The translations under genes were made by a program, and so were the position numbers. Of a stretch of DNA of 19,724 nucleotides, positions 1 through 7,279 are shown piece by piece. This DNA comes from JAAZNO01 sp012798275 (GTDB taxonomy: Bacteria; Chloroflexota; Anaerolineae; B4-G1; SLSP01), in contig DAOPQD010000063.1 in the NCBI GenBank assembly GCA_035347995.1, forward strand, positions 1-19,724, in the 5' to 3' direction. A model generated the notes under the pieces. It ran no database searches and was not told where the DNA came from. It saw nothing but the letters and a program-made list of their open reading frames with translations. The stretch's first letter is position 1. The number at the start of each line of letters is the position of its first letter.

Positions 1-5
1 GCAGA

Positions 6-42
6 AGCATGCCAGCCTCGATAGCAATCGGGCTGGCATGCT
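6..42 (+). terminator. Hairpin at window edge, probable terminator of an upstream gene
   Basis: A perfect 12-bp inverted repeat (6-17 with 31-42) encloses a 13-nt loop. It is followed by a short T-run (CGTTTATG). The gene it would end lies outside the window. The T-run is weak, so it could be another kind of intergenic hairpin. Confidence 0.5.
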
Positions 43-95
43 CGTTTATGCGCTGAGGTCCGACGATATTGACTTCACTCCATGTCAGGCGTACA

Positions 96-123
96 TTGAC
101 GCTGAGGCTGTCCGTGTTACACT
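96..123 (+). promoter_or_regulatory. Sigma70-type promoter for the esterase lipoprotein
   Basis: TTGACG (96-101) and TACACT (118-123) are separated by 16 nt. Transcription would start near 130, about 25 nt before the ATG at 156, which leaves room for the GGAG ribosome-binding site at 147-150. Confidence 0.6.
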
Positions 124-155
124 AACGCGGTTAAATCTTGTGGGGTGGAGTTGGC

Positions 156-1208
156 ATGTCGGAAATGGTGGTGCGGCGGTGGTGCCTCGGTTTGTTGCTC
201 CTGCTGCTGTTGGCTGGATGCAATGTGATGGGTGAACCGGGGAGCTTTGCTGTTTCGGCGGCGTCAGTTTCGGCGACGGCAACGGCAACGCGCACCCCTT
301 CACCGACGCCGACCGCGACGGCGTCGGCTACCCCCACGATCACGCCTACGCCGACGTTTACCCCCACACCTACCTGCACACCTACTCCAACGCCAACATC
401 TACCCCAAAAGTTTGTCCTGAGCGCACCGGCCGCACGATTGCAAGCGAGTTCAGTAGCACAGCGATGTACGGGGAGCAAATCCAGTATCTGGTACATTTG
501 CCCCCGTGCTATGAGTATTATGCCGATCGCGCTTATCCGGTGTTGTATATGCTTCACGGCTGGCCCATGGATGAACAACATTGGGTGAATTTGGGACTGT
601 TGGATCTGGCGGACGCCTGGATCGCTCAGAAACTGGTGGGTCCCTTTATCATTGTGCTGCCCGGTGTCGAGGACACCGACGGCCTCTACGTTAACTCCAG
701 CGGCGGTCCGCAATCCTTCGAGGGGATGGTTGTGGATGAATTGCTGCCGCGGGTGGATGAGACCTATCGCACTCTCCGCCAGCCTGAAGGGCGGGCCATT
801 GGGGGTATTTCGCGCGGCGGTGTGTGGTCGCTGGAGATCGGCCTGCGCCATCCAGAGCTGTTTTCCATTATTGGGGGGCACAGTCCTGCCCTGGCACTGA
901 ATTATCCTGCTCCGGCTTATGATCCTTACACTTTGGGACGCAGCGGAGCGCCGGGACAGCGGATCTATCTCACGGCGGGAAATGGGGATTGGGCGCGGGC
1001 CGGGGTCATCGCTTTCCGCGATTTTTTGCTCGAGCAGGGAGCGAAGGTCACCTATCAGCTCCATGAAGGCGAGCATGTGGACGAACTCTGGTCGTTGGGA
1101 TTGCCGGATTACGTGGCCTTTTACACCGCCGAGTGGCCCAAGACGGGTGAGGCGCTACCCCGATGGCATCCGGACGGGGAAGAACCTCATCCTGAGATGA
1201 TGCCGTAA
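156..1208 (+). CDS. Secreted lipoprotein esterase (putative esterase / Esterase D-like alpha/beta hydrolase)
   Basis: A 350-residue protein with a lipoprotein signal: basic VVRRW, a leucine run, then lipobox LAGC with C22 as the lipidated cysteine. A low-complexity Thr/Pro/Ala linker (about residues 45-85) tethers the catalytic domain outside the membrane, as is common in Chloroflexota surface proteins. The catalytic domain resembles PF00756 esterases: LYMLHGWP near the oxyanion region, nucleophile motif GISRG (S219), probable acid D278 in GNGDW, and catalytic H307 in EGEHVDELW. The substrate cannot be told; relatives include feruloyl and carbohydrate esterases and siderophore hydrolases. The ATG at 156 is chosen because GGAG lies 5 nt upstream; a TTG at 138 would leave that site inside the gene. 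It is monocistronic and converges on the RpiR-family gene. Confidence 0.82.
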   Translation: MSEMVVRRWCLGLLLLLLLAGCNVMGEPGSFAVSAASVSATATATRTPSPTPTATASATPTITPTPTFTPTPTCTPTPTPTSTPKVCPERTGRTIASEFSSTAMYGEQIQYLVHLPPCYEYYADRAYPVLYMLHGWPMDEQHWVNLGLLDLADAWIAQKLVGPFIIVLPGVEDTDGLYVNSSGGPQSFEGMVVDELLPRVDETYRTLRQPEGRAIGGISRGGVWSLEIGLRHPELFSIIGGHSPALALNYPAPAYDPYTLGRSGAPGQRIYLTAGNGDWARAGVIAFRDFLLEQGAKVTYQLHEGEHVDELWSLGLPDYVAFYTAEWPKTGEALPRWHPDGEEPHPEMMP

Positions 1209-1227
1209 GCGTCGGTGAGGATAACAC

Positions 1228-1260
1228 ACGGGGGCGATTTGATAATCGCCCCCGTCGTTT
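1228..1260 (+). terminator. Rho-independent terminator after the esterase gene
   Basis: A 12-bp perfect stem (1228-1239 with 1244-1255), GC-rich at its base, with a TGAT tetraloop and a weak T-tail (CGTTTA). It lies between two convergent genes. The T-tail fits the + direction better than the - direction. Confidence 0.75.
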
Positions 1261-1279
1261 AGTCAGCCTGCAGCTGCGA

Positions 1280-2167
1280 CTATTCTTGCTTCCACAGCCG
1301 CTGCATGGCGGCAATCTCGTGTTCGGGGACGCGATCCTGCTGTCCAACGAGTGTGGTGAGCGCGGTGGTGGTCTCGTGGATGGCTTGACGGGCTTTGTCT
1401 TCGTCCAGCGCGATGAGCGCCTGCCAGAGGAGCGAGAGCAGCGCCATGAATGTGTCGAACGAGGGGTATCCCGAAGGCGTCTCGACGGGGAGACTCAGGT
1501 TGATGTCCGCCTGACGTGCGGGGAGAAGCGTGGGGCTGGCGGAGATCACAATGGCCTTGAGCCCCCGGGCCTGCGCGACGCTAATTACCTGGCCGATTTC
1601 TGTGTCCGGATCGAGGCCGAGCGCGATGGTAAAAATGAGGTCTTCGGGTTTGGCGTCGCGCAGCATTAACGCGGCGTGGGCGATGTCGGCGGGTACGGCA
1701 GTAGCAGCACGCCCAATGAAGTGTAGATAGGTGACCCACAAGGTGGCCAGGCCGAAGCTGTCCCCCTGGCCCAGGACGTAGATGTGCGCGGCTCCGTGCA
1801 GCCTTGCGGCGATTTCGGCGATGCGCGACGCCTCTACTTTGAAGTTGAGAATTCGATCGCTGAGCTCATCAGTGAGCCTGGCGATGAGCTCTGCCGGCCC
1901 CTGGGCATGGGGATCTCCTTCCTGATAGCGCAGGGCGAGCTGTTTGTTGACGTAGTGTTTGATCTCCCGGGACAGCTCGCGATAGCCGGAATAGCCCAAT
2001 TCTTGGGAAAAGCGCACGACGGTGGCCGGATCCAGGGCCAGCCGGCGGGCGAGCTCCGTTGCCGTCAAAAAACTGGCGTCCAAAGTGTTTTCGAGAATGA
2101 AATCTGCCAGCACTCTGAACCGTGGTGAAAGCGCCTCGTATTTCTCCTGGATTCTTTTCTGGAACAT
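1280..2167 (-). CDS. MurR/RpiR family transcriptional regulator (HTH + SIS domain)
   Basis: A 295-residue protein of typical family length. Residues 1-77 form the RpiR-type helix-turn-helix (LTATELARRLALDPATVVRF, then SQELGYSGYRE). Residues of about 110-250 form a SIS phosphosugar-binding domain (IYVLGQGDSFGLA, later LKAIVISAS). Members sense sugar phosphates or amino-sugar phosphates and repress or activate carbohydrate genes. AGGAGG lies 6 nt upstream of the ATG. The gene is divergent from rpe, a pentose-phosphate enzyme, so control of rpe by a pentose phosphate is an attractive inference, but the ligand cannot be read from sequence. Inverted repeats in the shared upstream region are candidate operators. 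Confidence 0.88.
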   Translation of the reverse strand: MFQKRIQEKYEALSPRFRVLADFILENTLDASFLTATELARRLALDPATVVRFSQELGYSGYRELSREIKHYVNKQLALRYQEGDPHAQGPAELIARLTDELSDRILNFKVEASRIAEIAARLHGAAHIYVLGQGDSFGLATLWVTYLHFIGRAATAVPADIAHAALMLRDAKPEDLIFTIALGLDPDTEIGQVISVAQARGLKAIVISASPTLLPARQADINLSLPVETPSGYPSFDTFMALLSLLWQALIALDEDKARQAIHETTTALTTLVGQQDRVPEHEIAAMQRLWKQE

Positions 2168-2217
2168 CCCTCACCTCCTCTAAATTTTCTCCTTGTGCGA
2201 CTAGCCAACACCAATTT

Positions 2218-2229
2218 TGAGTGTACTCA
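2218..2229. promoter_or_regulatory. Candidate operator: TGAGT-gt-ACTCA inverted repeat
   Basis: A perfect 5-bp inverted repeat spaced by 2 nt, just downstream of the predicted start of the RpiR-family transcript. That position fits autorepression. The assignment is an inference from symmetry and position only. Confidence 0.3.
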
Positions 2230-2243
2230 CGTCCCTGTGTATG

Positions 2244-2272
2244 ATAGTACAGTTTTTTGCGGGCGGTGTCAA
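2244..2272 (-). promoter_or_regulatory. Sigma70-type promoter for the RpiR-family regulator
   Basis: Read on the - strand, TTGACA (2272-2267) and TACTAT (2249-2244) are separated by 17 nt, close to consensus. It gives a 5' leader of about 70 nt before the ATG at 2167. Confidence 0.7.
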
Positions 2273-2280
2273 GTGTTGAC
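2268..2280. promoter_or_regulatory. Candidate operator: GTCAA-gtg-TTGAC inverted repeat between divergent promoters
   Basis: A perfect inverted repeat that contains most of the -35 box of the RpiR-family gene on one strand and a TTGACG -35-like box facing rpe on the other. A regulator bound here could control both genes. Part of the symmetry may simply reflect two back-to-back -35 boxes. Confidence 0.35.
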
Positions 2281-2337
2281 GGTTTGTTTTACGTTTCCGT
2301 AACCATTTTGTTTTCTTTCGGGGAGGGTGCATTTCGG

Positions 2338-2365
2338 TTGCCTTTTCCGTCAACCGGTGTATCAT
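2338..2365 (+). promoter_or_regulatory. Promoter-like element immediately upstream of rpe
   Basis: TTGCCT (2338-2343) and TATCAT (2360-2365) are 16 nt apart. Transcription would start at about 2372-2375, that is at or just before the rpe ATG. An alternative promoter lies further upstream: TTGACG 2276-2281, 18 nt, TAACCA 2300-2305. Confidence 0.4.
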
Positions 2366-2374
2366 AATTCATCT

Positions 2375-3049
2375 ATGGAACGCCGGATACACATTGCGCC
2401 TTCGGTTTTAGCGGCTGACTTCTCGCGCCTGGGGGAACAGGTGCAGGCGGCCGAGGCCGCGGGCGCCGAGATGATTCATGTGGATGTGATGGATGGGCAT
2501 TTCGTCCCTAATATCAGCGTGGGGGTGCCCGTCGTTGCGGCGTTACGACGTGTGACCCGTTTGCCACTGGACGTGCATTTGATGATCGCGGAGCCCGTGC
2601 GCTATGTGGAAGATTTCGCCCGCGCCGGGGCGGACCTTCTCACTGTGCATCCAGAGGCGGACGTGCATCTGCATCGCACTCTGCAGCACATTCGGGCTTT
2701 GGGGATTCGAGCGGGGGTCGCGCTCAATCCGGGGACCTCGGAGATGGCCTTGCGCTATGTGCTGCCGCTGACGGATCTGGTCCTGGTGATGACCGTGAAT
2801 CCTGGCTTCGGTGGGCAGGCGTTCTTGTCGGAGATGGTGGCCAAGGTGCGGGCCGTGCGGCAGATGCTGAATGTGGCAGGGAGCGCGGCGTTGCTGTCGG
2901 TGGATGGGGGGATCACCCCGCTGACGGCGCCGCTCGTCATCACCGGGGGTGCGGATACTTTAGTGGCGGGGTCGGCCATCTTTGGCGCGCCTGAAGGCAT
3001 CCCGTCGGCTATGGCGGCGTTGCGGTCTGCGGCTGTGAGCGTCCTGTGA
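2375..3049 (+). CDS. rpe: Ribulose-phosphate 3-epimerase
   Basis: Interconverts ribulose 5-phosphate and xylulose 5-phosphate in the pentose phosphate pathway; a cytosolic TIM barrel using a divalent metal. The 224 residues match the family length. Visible signatures are APSVLAADFSRL at residues 8-19, HVDVMDGHFVPN with metal ligands H35 and D37 and proton-transfer D37, DVHLMI with a metal-binding His, VMTVNPGFGGQ for the phosphate-side loop, and LSVDGGI with the second catalytic Asp. The start at 2375 is chosen because conserved family sequence begins there; a GTG at 2327 abuts its only SD-like sequence with no spacing. No good SD precedes 2375, so the message may be leaderless. In B. subtilis rpe also lies just before rpmB-yloU-yloV. 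Confidence 0.95.
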   Translation: MERRIHIAPSVLAADFSRLGEQVQAAEAAGAEMIHVDVMDGHFVPNISVGVPVVAALRRVTRLPLDVHLMIAEPVRYVEDFARAGADLLTVHPEADVHLHRTLQHIRALGIRAGVALNPGTSEMALRYVLPLTDLVLVMTVNPGFGGQAFLSEMVAKVRAVRQMLNVAGSAALLSVDGGITPLTAPLVITGGADTLVAGSAIFGAPEGIPSAMAALRSAAVSVL

Positions 3050-3079
3050 GGCGCGCCGAGCTGCGGTCTGGGACAACGC

Positions 3080-3114
3080 AAATCGGCCCCGCACTTTCGA
3101 ACGGGGCCGATTTT
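3080..3114. terminator. Bidirectional terminator between rpe and rpmB
   Basis: A perfect 12-bp stem (3080-3091 with 3102-3113) with a 10-nt loop. Arms begin AAA and end TTTT, giving U-runs on both strands. It sits between two convergent genes. Confidence 0.85.
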
Positions 3115-3138
3115 GGAGCGCAGCGAGGTCCGCTGGGG

Positions 3139-3318
3139 TTATTCGCGGGTCAACGTGCGCAGACAGCGCGTGCAGATGTAGATGCGCTGCCACTTTCCGT
3201 TGACCAAGACCCGCTTGCGCTGGATATTGGGACGGAAAATGCGATTCGTTGCTACCTTGGAGTGGCTCACGTTGTGACCAAAAGTCGGACCCTTGCCACA
3301 AATATCACATTTTGCCAT
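3139..3318 (-). CDS. rpmB: Large ribosomal subunit protein bL28
   Basis: A 59-residue protein too short for many gene callers. It starts MAKCDICGKGPTFGHNVSHS, the hallmark of bL28, followed by NRIFRPNIQRKRV and KWQRIYICTRCLRTL. It is the zinc-binding C+ form: C4/C7 and C49/C52 make two CxxC pairs. Read on the - strand, AGAGGTG lies about 6 nt before the ATG. It is the usual neighbour of the Asp23 (yloU) gene but here is transcribed divergently from it. It has its own promoter and shares a terminator with rpe. Confidence 0.96.
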   Translation of the reverse strand: MAKCDICGKGPTFGHNVSHSKVATNRIFRPNIQRKRVLVNGKWQRIYICTRCLRTLTRE

Positions 3319-3351
3319 AGTTCACCTCTAGCGTTTCATTAGCAGAGGAAG

Positions 3352-3379
3352 ATGATACCACAAAGATGGAAAGATGCAA
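3352..3379 (-). promoter_or_regulatory. Promoter for rpmB
   Basis: On the - strand, TTGCAT (3379-3374) and TATCAT (3357-3352) are 16 nt apart. This gives a 5' leader of about 27 nt. The -35 box lies only 3 nt from the ribosome-binding site of the divergent Asp23 gene, so the two transcription units overlap in their control region. Confidence 0.55.
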
Positions 3380-3395
3380 CCAGGAGGGGTTGGGA

Positions 3396-3749
3396 ATGAC
3401 GGAACAGCAAGCTCGTGGCAGGATCGAAGTTGCCCCAGCTGCCATTGCTACGATTGTCAGCGAAGCTGTGCAGCGTTGCTATGGAGTTGTAGGCACGGTG
3501 CCGAAAAACTTCGCGTCGGGGCTGGCGGATATGCTTTCTACGGATCGTAAACGGGGTGTGGAATTGCAGGTGCACAATCGGCACATCACCATTGATGTGT
3601 ATGTCGTGGTAGAATACGGGACGAGAATTGCCACGGTCGCCGAGAGCGTGAAGCACGTGGTGAAATACCAGGTCGAACATGCCCTGGAACTGCCCGTGGA
3701 TGCGGTCAATGTGCACGTGCAGGCATTGCGCGTGAGCGATCTGGATTAA
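3396..3749 (+). CDS. Asp23/Gls24 family protein, YloU-like
   Basis: A 117-residue Asp23 (DUF322) protein. The family pattern is clear: GRIEVAPAAIATIVSEAVQ at the N-terminus, YGVVGTVP, a central strand pair HITIDVYVVVEYGTRI, and a C-terminal LPVDAVNVHVQAL. In Firmicutes this paralogue (YloU) always sits beside YloV/FakA, exactly as here, 17 nt upstream; its biochemical role is unknown but linked to the envelope and fatty-acid metabolism. The ATG at 3396 is chosen because AGGAGG (3382-3387) lies 8 nt upstream; the longer reading frame from 3366 has no such site. It probably heads the operon running through the Fak genes. Confidence 0.88.
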   Translation: MTEQQARGRIEVAPAAIATIVSEAVQRCYGVVGTVPKNFASGLADMLSTDRKRGVELQVHNRHITIDVYVVVEYGTRIATVAESVKHVVKYQVEHALELPVDAVNVHVQALRVSDLD

Positions 3750-3766
3750 TTAAGGGAGATTGATTG

Positions 3767-5473
3767 GTGGACGCAGTAACCGAAACCCAATCTGGCCTTG
3801 ACGGTCAACAATTCAAGCAAATGGTGCACGCAGCTTTGCTCTGGCTGCGACAGCATCAGGCCGCCATCAATGCGTTGAACGTTTTTCCCGTGCCTGACGG
3901 CGACACCGGCACGAATATGATGCTGACCATGACTTCGGCCTGGAATGAGATTGAGTATCTGCAGGATGACAATATCGGGGAAATTGCCGGGAAGGTGGCT
4001 TATGGCGCGCTGATGGGCGCGCGCGGCAACTCCGGCGTGATCCTCTCGCAGATCTGGCGGGGTTTTGCCCGTGGCCTGGATCATCAACTGCGCATGGACG
4101 TGCAGGGGCTGGCAGAGGCCATGCAGCGGGCCGCCGAGACGGCCTACAAGGGTGTCGTCAAACCGGTGGAGGGGACGATCCTCACAGTGATCCGCGAGGT
4201 GGCTGAGGAAGCCCAGGTGGCGGTTACCCAGACCCAGGATGTGACGCAGATGCTCGAACAGCTGGTGCGCCGCGCTAAGGTCGCAGAGGCTCGCACCCCG
4301 ACGCTGCTGCCGGTCTTGCGTCAGGCTGGGGTGGTGGATTCCGGCGGGCAGGGATTGGTGGTGATCCTGGAGGGGATGTGGCGCTATTTGACGGGCCAGT
4401 CTATAGAAGAGGGCGAACGTCCAGCGCAGGTGGTGAATCTGGCCGCGGTGGAACCCCATCCCGCCGGGTACGGGGAAGGCGCCGAACCCGAATTTGACGC
4501 GAATTACCCCTATGACGTGCAATTTATCATCATGGGGGAAGATTATGACCTGGATGTGCCGGCGATTCGCGCGCGGATCGAGGCGATGGGCGATTGTCCC
4601 CTGGTCGTAGGGGATGCTCGCGCCGTCAAAGTGCACGTGCATGTGGCCGATCCCGGTGTGCCGATCAGTTTTGGCGCGCAGCAGGGGGCTTTGCGTGATG
4701 TGGTGGTGGAGAACATGGCGCAGCAGTACCAGGAGTTCATCGCCGGGCGGACCGCGGCCCTGGCTCCCGCATCAGGTCCCGCGTTGCCGGCAATCCTCTT
4801 GGAGAGCGAACCGCAGCCGATTAGCGTGGTAGCTGTCGCTGTCGGGGAGGGGTTGGAAAAAGTCTTCCGCAGCCTCGGCGCGACCGCGGTTGTGCACGGC
4901 GGACAGACGATGAATCCCAGCACGGCGGACATTCTGGAGGCGCTACGAACGCTCAAGACGGAGAAAGCCATTATCCTGCCGAACAACAAAAACATCCTCA
5001 TGACGGCTCAACAGGCGGCGGAGATGGCTGAGGGGTTGGAAGTGGCCGTCGTGCCGACACGCAGTCTGCCTCAGGGGATTGCCGCGCTGTTGGTCCTCGA
5101 TCAGCAAGCGACCCTCGACGGCAATGCGGCGGCGATGTCGCGCGCTGCCAGGGAAATCATCACCGGTGAAGTGACGTATGCCGTCCGCGATGTGGCTTTG
5201 GATGGGGTGACGGTCCATGAGGGCGACGCCATCGGCCTGTTGGATGAGGCGCTGGTGGTGACGGGAAAGACTTTTGAAGAAGTCGTGCGGCGTTTGCTGG
5301 AGAAGGTCCCCTTGGAAGACCGCGAGCTGGTGACGTTGTATTATGGCGCGGACGTGGAGGAAGAAACAGCGAAGGCCTTAGGCGAAGAGTTGGCCGCGCT
5401 GTATCCTGCCCTGGAATTTGAGGTGATCGCCGGCGGGCAGGCCCATTATCCGTACTTGCTTTCGATAGAATAG
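3767..5473 (+). CDS. fakA: Fatty acid kinase subunit FakA (DAK2/DhaL domain, YloV)
   Basis: The ATP-binding subunit of fatty acid kinase: it phosphorylates fatty acids held by FakB to make acyl-phosphate for phospholipid synthesis. It has 568 residues, close to the family norm of about 550. The N-terminal DhaL domain (about 10-200) shows NVFPVPDGDTGTNM with Mg-binding D44/D46, then GARGNSGVILSQIWRG and DSGGQGLVVILEG. A middle domain has KVHVHV (H290, H292), the zinc histidines in the family, but the usual cysteine partner is replaced by D250 (YPYDVQF). The C-terminal domain (about 350-568) is the FakB-binding part. The start is either GTG 3767 (GGGAG 8 nt upstream) or TTG 3764. The stop codon lies inside the ribosome-binding site of the next gene, so the two are translationally coupled. 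Confidence 0.9.
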   Translation: MDAVTETQSGLDGQQFKQMVHAALLWLRQHQAAINALNVFPVPDGDTGTNMMLTMTSAWNEIEYLQDDNIGEIAGKVAYGALMGARGNSGVILSQIWRGFARGLDHQLRMDVQGLAEAMQRAAETAYKGVVKPVEGTILTVIREVAEEAQVAVTQTQDVTQMLEQLVRRAKVAEARTPTLLPVLRQAGVVDSGGQGLVVILEGMWRYLTGQSIEEGERPAQVVNLAAVEPHPAGYGEGAEPEFDANYPYDVQFIIMGEDYDLDVPAIRARIEAMGDCPLVVGDARAVKVHVHVADPGVPISFGAQQGALRDVVVENMAQQYQEFIAGRTAALAPASGPALPAILLESEPQPISVVAVAVGEGLEKVFRSLGATAVVHGGQTMNPSTADILEALRTLKTEKAIILPNNKNILMTAQQAAEMAEGLEVAVVPTRSLPQGIAALLVLDQQATLDGNAAAMSRAAREIITGEVTYAVRDVALDGVTVHEGDAIGLLDEALVVTGKTFEEVVRRLLEKVPLEDRELVTLYYGADVEEETAKALGEELAALYPALEFEVIAGGQAHYPYLLSIE

Positions 5474-5481
5474 GAGGCGCC

Positions 5482-6345
5482 GTGAGTCAAGTCCAACTGA
5501 TCACTGATGGCACGGCATTTTTGCCCGCGGCGCGCTTGCGTGAGTTGGGGATCATTTCCCTGCCGATTGTGGCGTGTTCTGCCGGCGAAACTTTCGTCTA
5601 CGATCAACAAACGCAGGGGCATATCGCCTTGCTGCAGCGGCTGGCGCAGCACCGACAGCCCGTGGAGATTATCGGCCCCTCGGCGGCGGATTTCCAGGCA
5701 GTGTTCGAGCGCACGCTTTCTCGCACCAACAAGATGCTGGTCATCCTTTCTTCGGGGCATCTCAGCCCGGTGATGCACAACGCCCGTCTCGCGGCCCGCG
5801 AGTTCCTGGGGCGTTGTGATATTACCATTCTCGATTCACAGACAATTTCTCTGGGACTGGGGTTGCTGGTGGAGCGCGCGGGAGAGCTGTTGCAAGAGGG
5901 GCAGTTGCCGCCGGCGGAGGTGGTGCGGCGGGTGCGGGGGATGATCCCCCGCATTTACCTGGTGATGATCACCCACACCCTGGATTACCTGTTTCGGAGC
6001 CACAAGCTGAGTGCGACGCAGGCGATTCTGGGTTCGATGCTCAACATTCATCCCTTCCTGGTGATCGAGGACGGCGACATCAACCCGCTGGAAAAAAGTC
6101 GCGCTCCGGAGAAGGCGTTGGACAAGCTGCTGGAATTTGCTGCCGAATTCAGCCGGATTCAGGAGCTGCTCATTTTTCACAACGGGGGCGAAACACCCAC
6201 TCCAGAGGCGCTGACACTCAAGACGCGCCTGGAACAGGTTTTGCCCAACCGTGATATCCCGATGGTCGCTTATGATCCTATCCTCGCGTCTCACATTGGC
6301 GCTGACGGCTTGGGGATGGTCATCTATGAAGGGACCTGGCGTTAA
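5482..6345 (+). CDS. DegV family fatty-acid-binding protein (FakB-like), first copy
   Basis: A 287-residue DegV protein of standard length. FakB proteins bind one fatty acid and present it to FakA. The N-terminal VQLITDGTAFLP corresponds to the usual ITDSTADLP. The lipid-head-group loops are divergent: EIIGPSAADF replaces the usual TSQPS-type motif, and LSSGHLSPVMHNAR replaces SSGLSGT. A C-terminal SHIGADGLGM stands where HTGPGALG is typical. It starts at GTG 5482, with TAGGAGG overlapping the fakA stop. Its immediate position after fakA supports a FakB role; the altered loops suggest an unusual ligand preference. It belongs to the Asp23-fakA-degV-degV operon. Confidence 0.86.
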   Translation: MSQVQLITDGTAFLPAARLRELGIISLPIVACSAGETFVYDQQTQGHIALLQRLAQHRQPVEIIGPSAADFQAVFERTLSRTNKMLVILSSGHLSPVMHNARLAAREFLGRCDITILDSQTISLGLGLLVERAGELLQEGQLPPAEVVRRVRGMIPRIYLVMITHTLDYLFRSHKLSATQAILGSMLNIHPFLVIEDGDINPLEKSRAPEKALDKLLEFAAEFSRIQELLIFHNGGETPTPEALTLKTRLEQVLPNRDIPMVAYDPILASHIGADGLGMVIYEGTWR

Positions 6346-6350
6346 CCTGC

Positions 6351-7229
6351 ATGGGGACGCGCGTGCGGATCATCACGGACGGCGTGGCAGACCTGCCACC
6401 CGCTGTGGCGGCGAGCTTTGGAATCAAGGTAGTCCCGATTTACCTGTTCATCGAAGGGCGCAGCTATCGCAGCGACGCTTTCAACGATCGGAAATTGCTC
6501 TATCATAGCCTGGAGGGGACGAACGGACGTCCGCAGACTGCGGCGCCCTCGGTGCAGGAATTCCTGGCTGCCTATGCGGAGCTGGCCGACGAGGGCGCTG
6601 AAGACATTATTGGGCTGTTTGTGGCCCGCGGGCTGAGTAGTGTGAGCGCGCAGGCGCTGTTGGCTGCCCGGCAGTTCGAGCGGGCGCGTGTGCACCTGGT
6701 TGAGACGGGGCAAGTCTCGATGGGGGTGGGCCTGCAGGCGCTCCAGGCGGCGGAACTGGCGGCGCAGGGCCTGTCGGCGGCGGAGATTCTCTCTCAAGTC
6801 GAGCCGCTGGCCTCGCGGACGTATCTCATGGGCATGTTAGGGTCGCTGGAGCATCTGCACGCGAGCGGACGTGTGAGCTGGACTCAAGCATGGGTGGGCG
6901 ACCTGTTGCAGATCAAACCGCTGATCGCCTTGCATGAGGGCGCCGTGCAGTTGTGGGGGCGCGTGCGTACCTATCGCAATGCCCTGATGCGCATTGCTGA
7001 CTGGGTTCGGGAGGCCGCGCCGTTGGAGCGGCTGGCGTTGCTCTACGCGCGGACCCCTCTCGACGTGGTGGAAGAGCTGCGTGTTGAATTGGAGTCTCTC
7101 GTCGCCCCGGACAGGTTCTTGATGCTGGAAGCGGGGCCGGTCTTTTTGACCCACATCGGGCCTACGGGCGTGGGAGTGGCGGCCGTGCTGGCTGATAGGC
7201 CAGAGCTGGCAGCGAAGCGGCGCTGGTAG
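6351..7229 (+). CDS. DegV family fatty-acid-binding protein (FakB-like), second copy
   Basis: A 292-residue DegV protein, paralogous to but clearly diverged from the preceding gene. Visible motifs are RIITDGVADLPPAVAASFGI at the N-terminus, FIEGRSYRS, PQTAAPSVQEF (lipid-head-group loop, TAAPS), RGLSSVSAQA in place of SSGLSGT, an internal LEHLHASGRVSW (the family LExLxxGGRI region), and THIGPTGVGVA at the C-terminus, which is closer to canonical than in copy one. It starts at ATG 6351, five nt after the previous stop, and has no clear SD, so translation probably depends on coupling. Carrying two FakBs for one FakA is common in Firmicutes, where they differ in fatty-acid preference; the same is inferred here. 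Confidence 0.87.
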   Translation: MGTRVRIITDGVADLPPAVAASFGIKVVPIYLFIEGRSYRSDAFNDRKLLYHSLEGTNGRPQTAAPSVQEFLAAYAELADEGAEDIIGLFVARGLSSVSAQALLAARQFERARVHLVETGQVSMGVGLQALQAAELAAQGLSAAEILSQVEPLASRTYLMGMLGSLEHLHASGRVSWTQAWVGDLLQIKPLIALHEGAVQLWGRVRTYRNALMRIADWVREAAPLERLALLYARTPLDVVEELRVELESLVAPDRFLMLEAGPVFLTHIGPTGVGVAAVLADRPELAAKRRW

Positions 7230-7279
7230 TTTTCTCTCTCTGACTGCATTGCGCCGACATTTCTTGTGACAGGGAAACC

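Noticed and set aside
230..460. Repetitive ACN/CCN stretch considered as a DNA tandem repeat
   Set aside because: It is the Thr/Pro linker of the lipoprotein; repetition is at the amino-acid level and imperfect in DNA.
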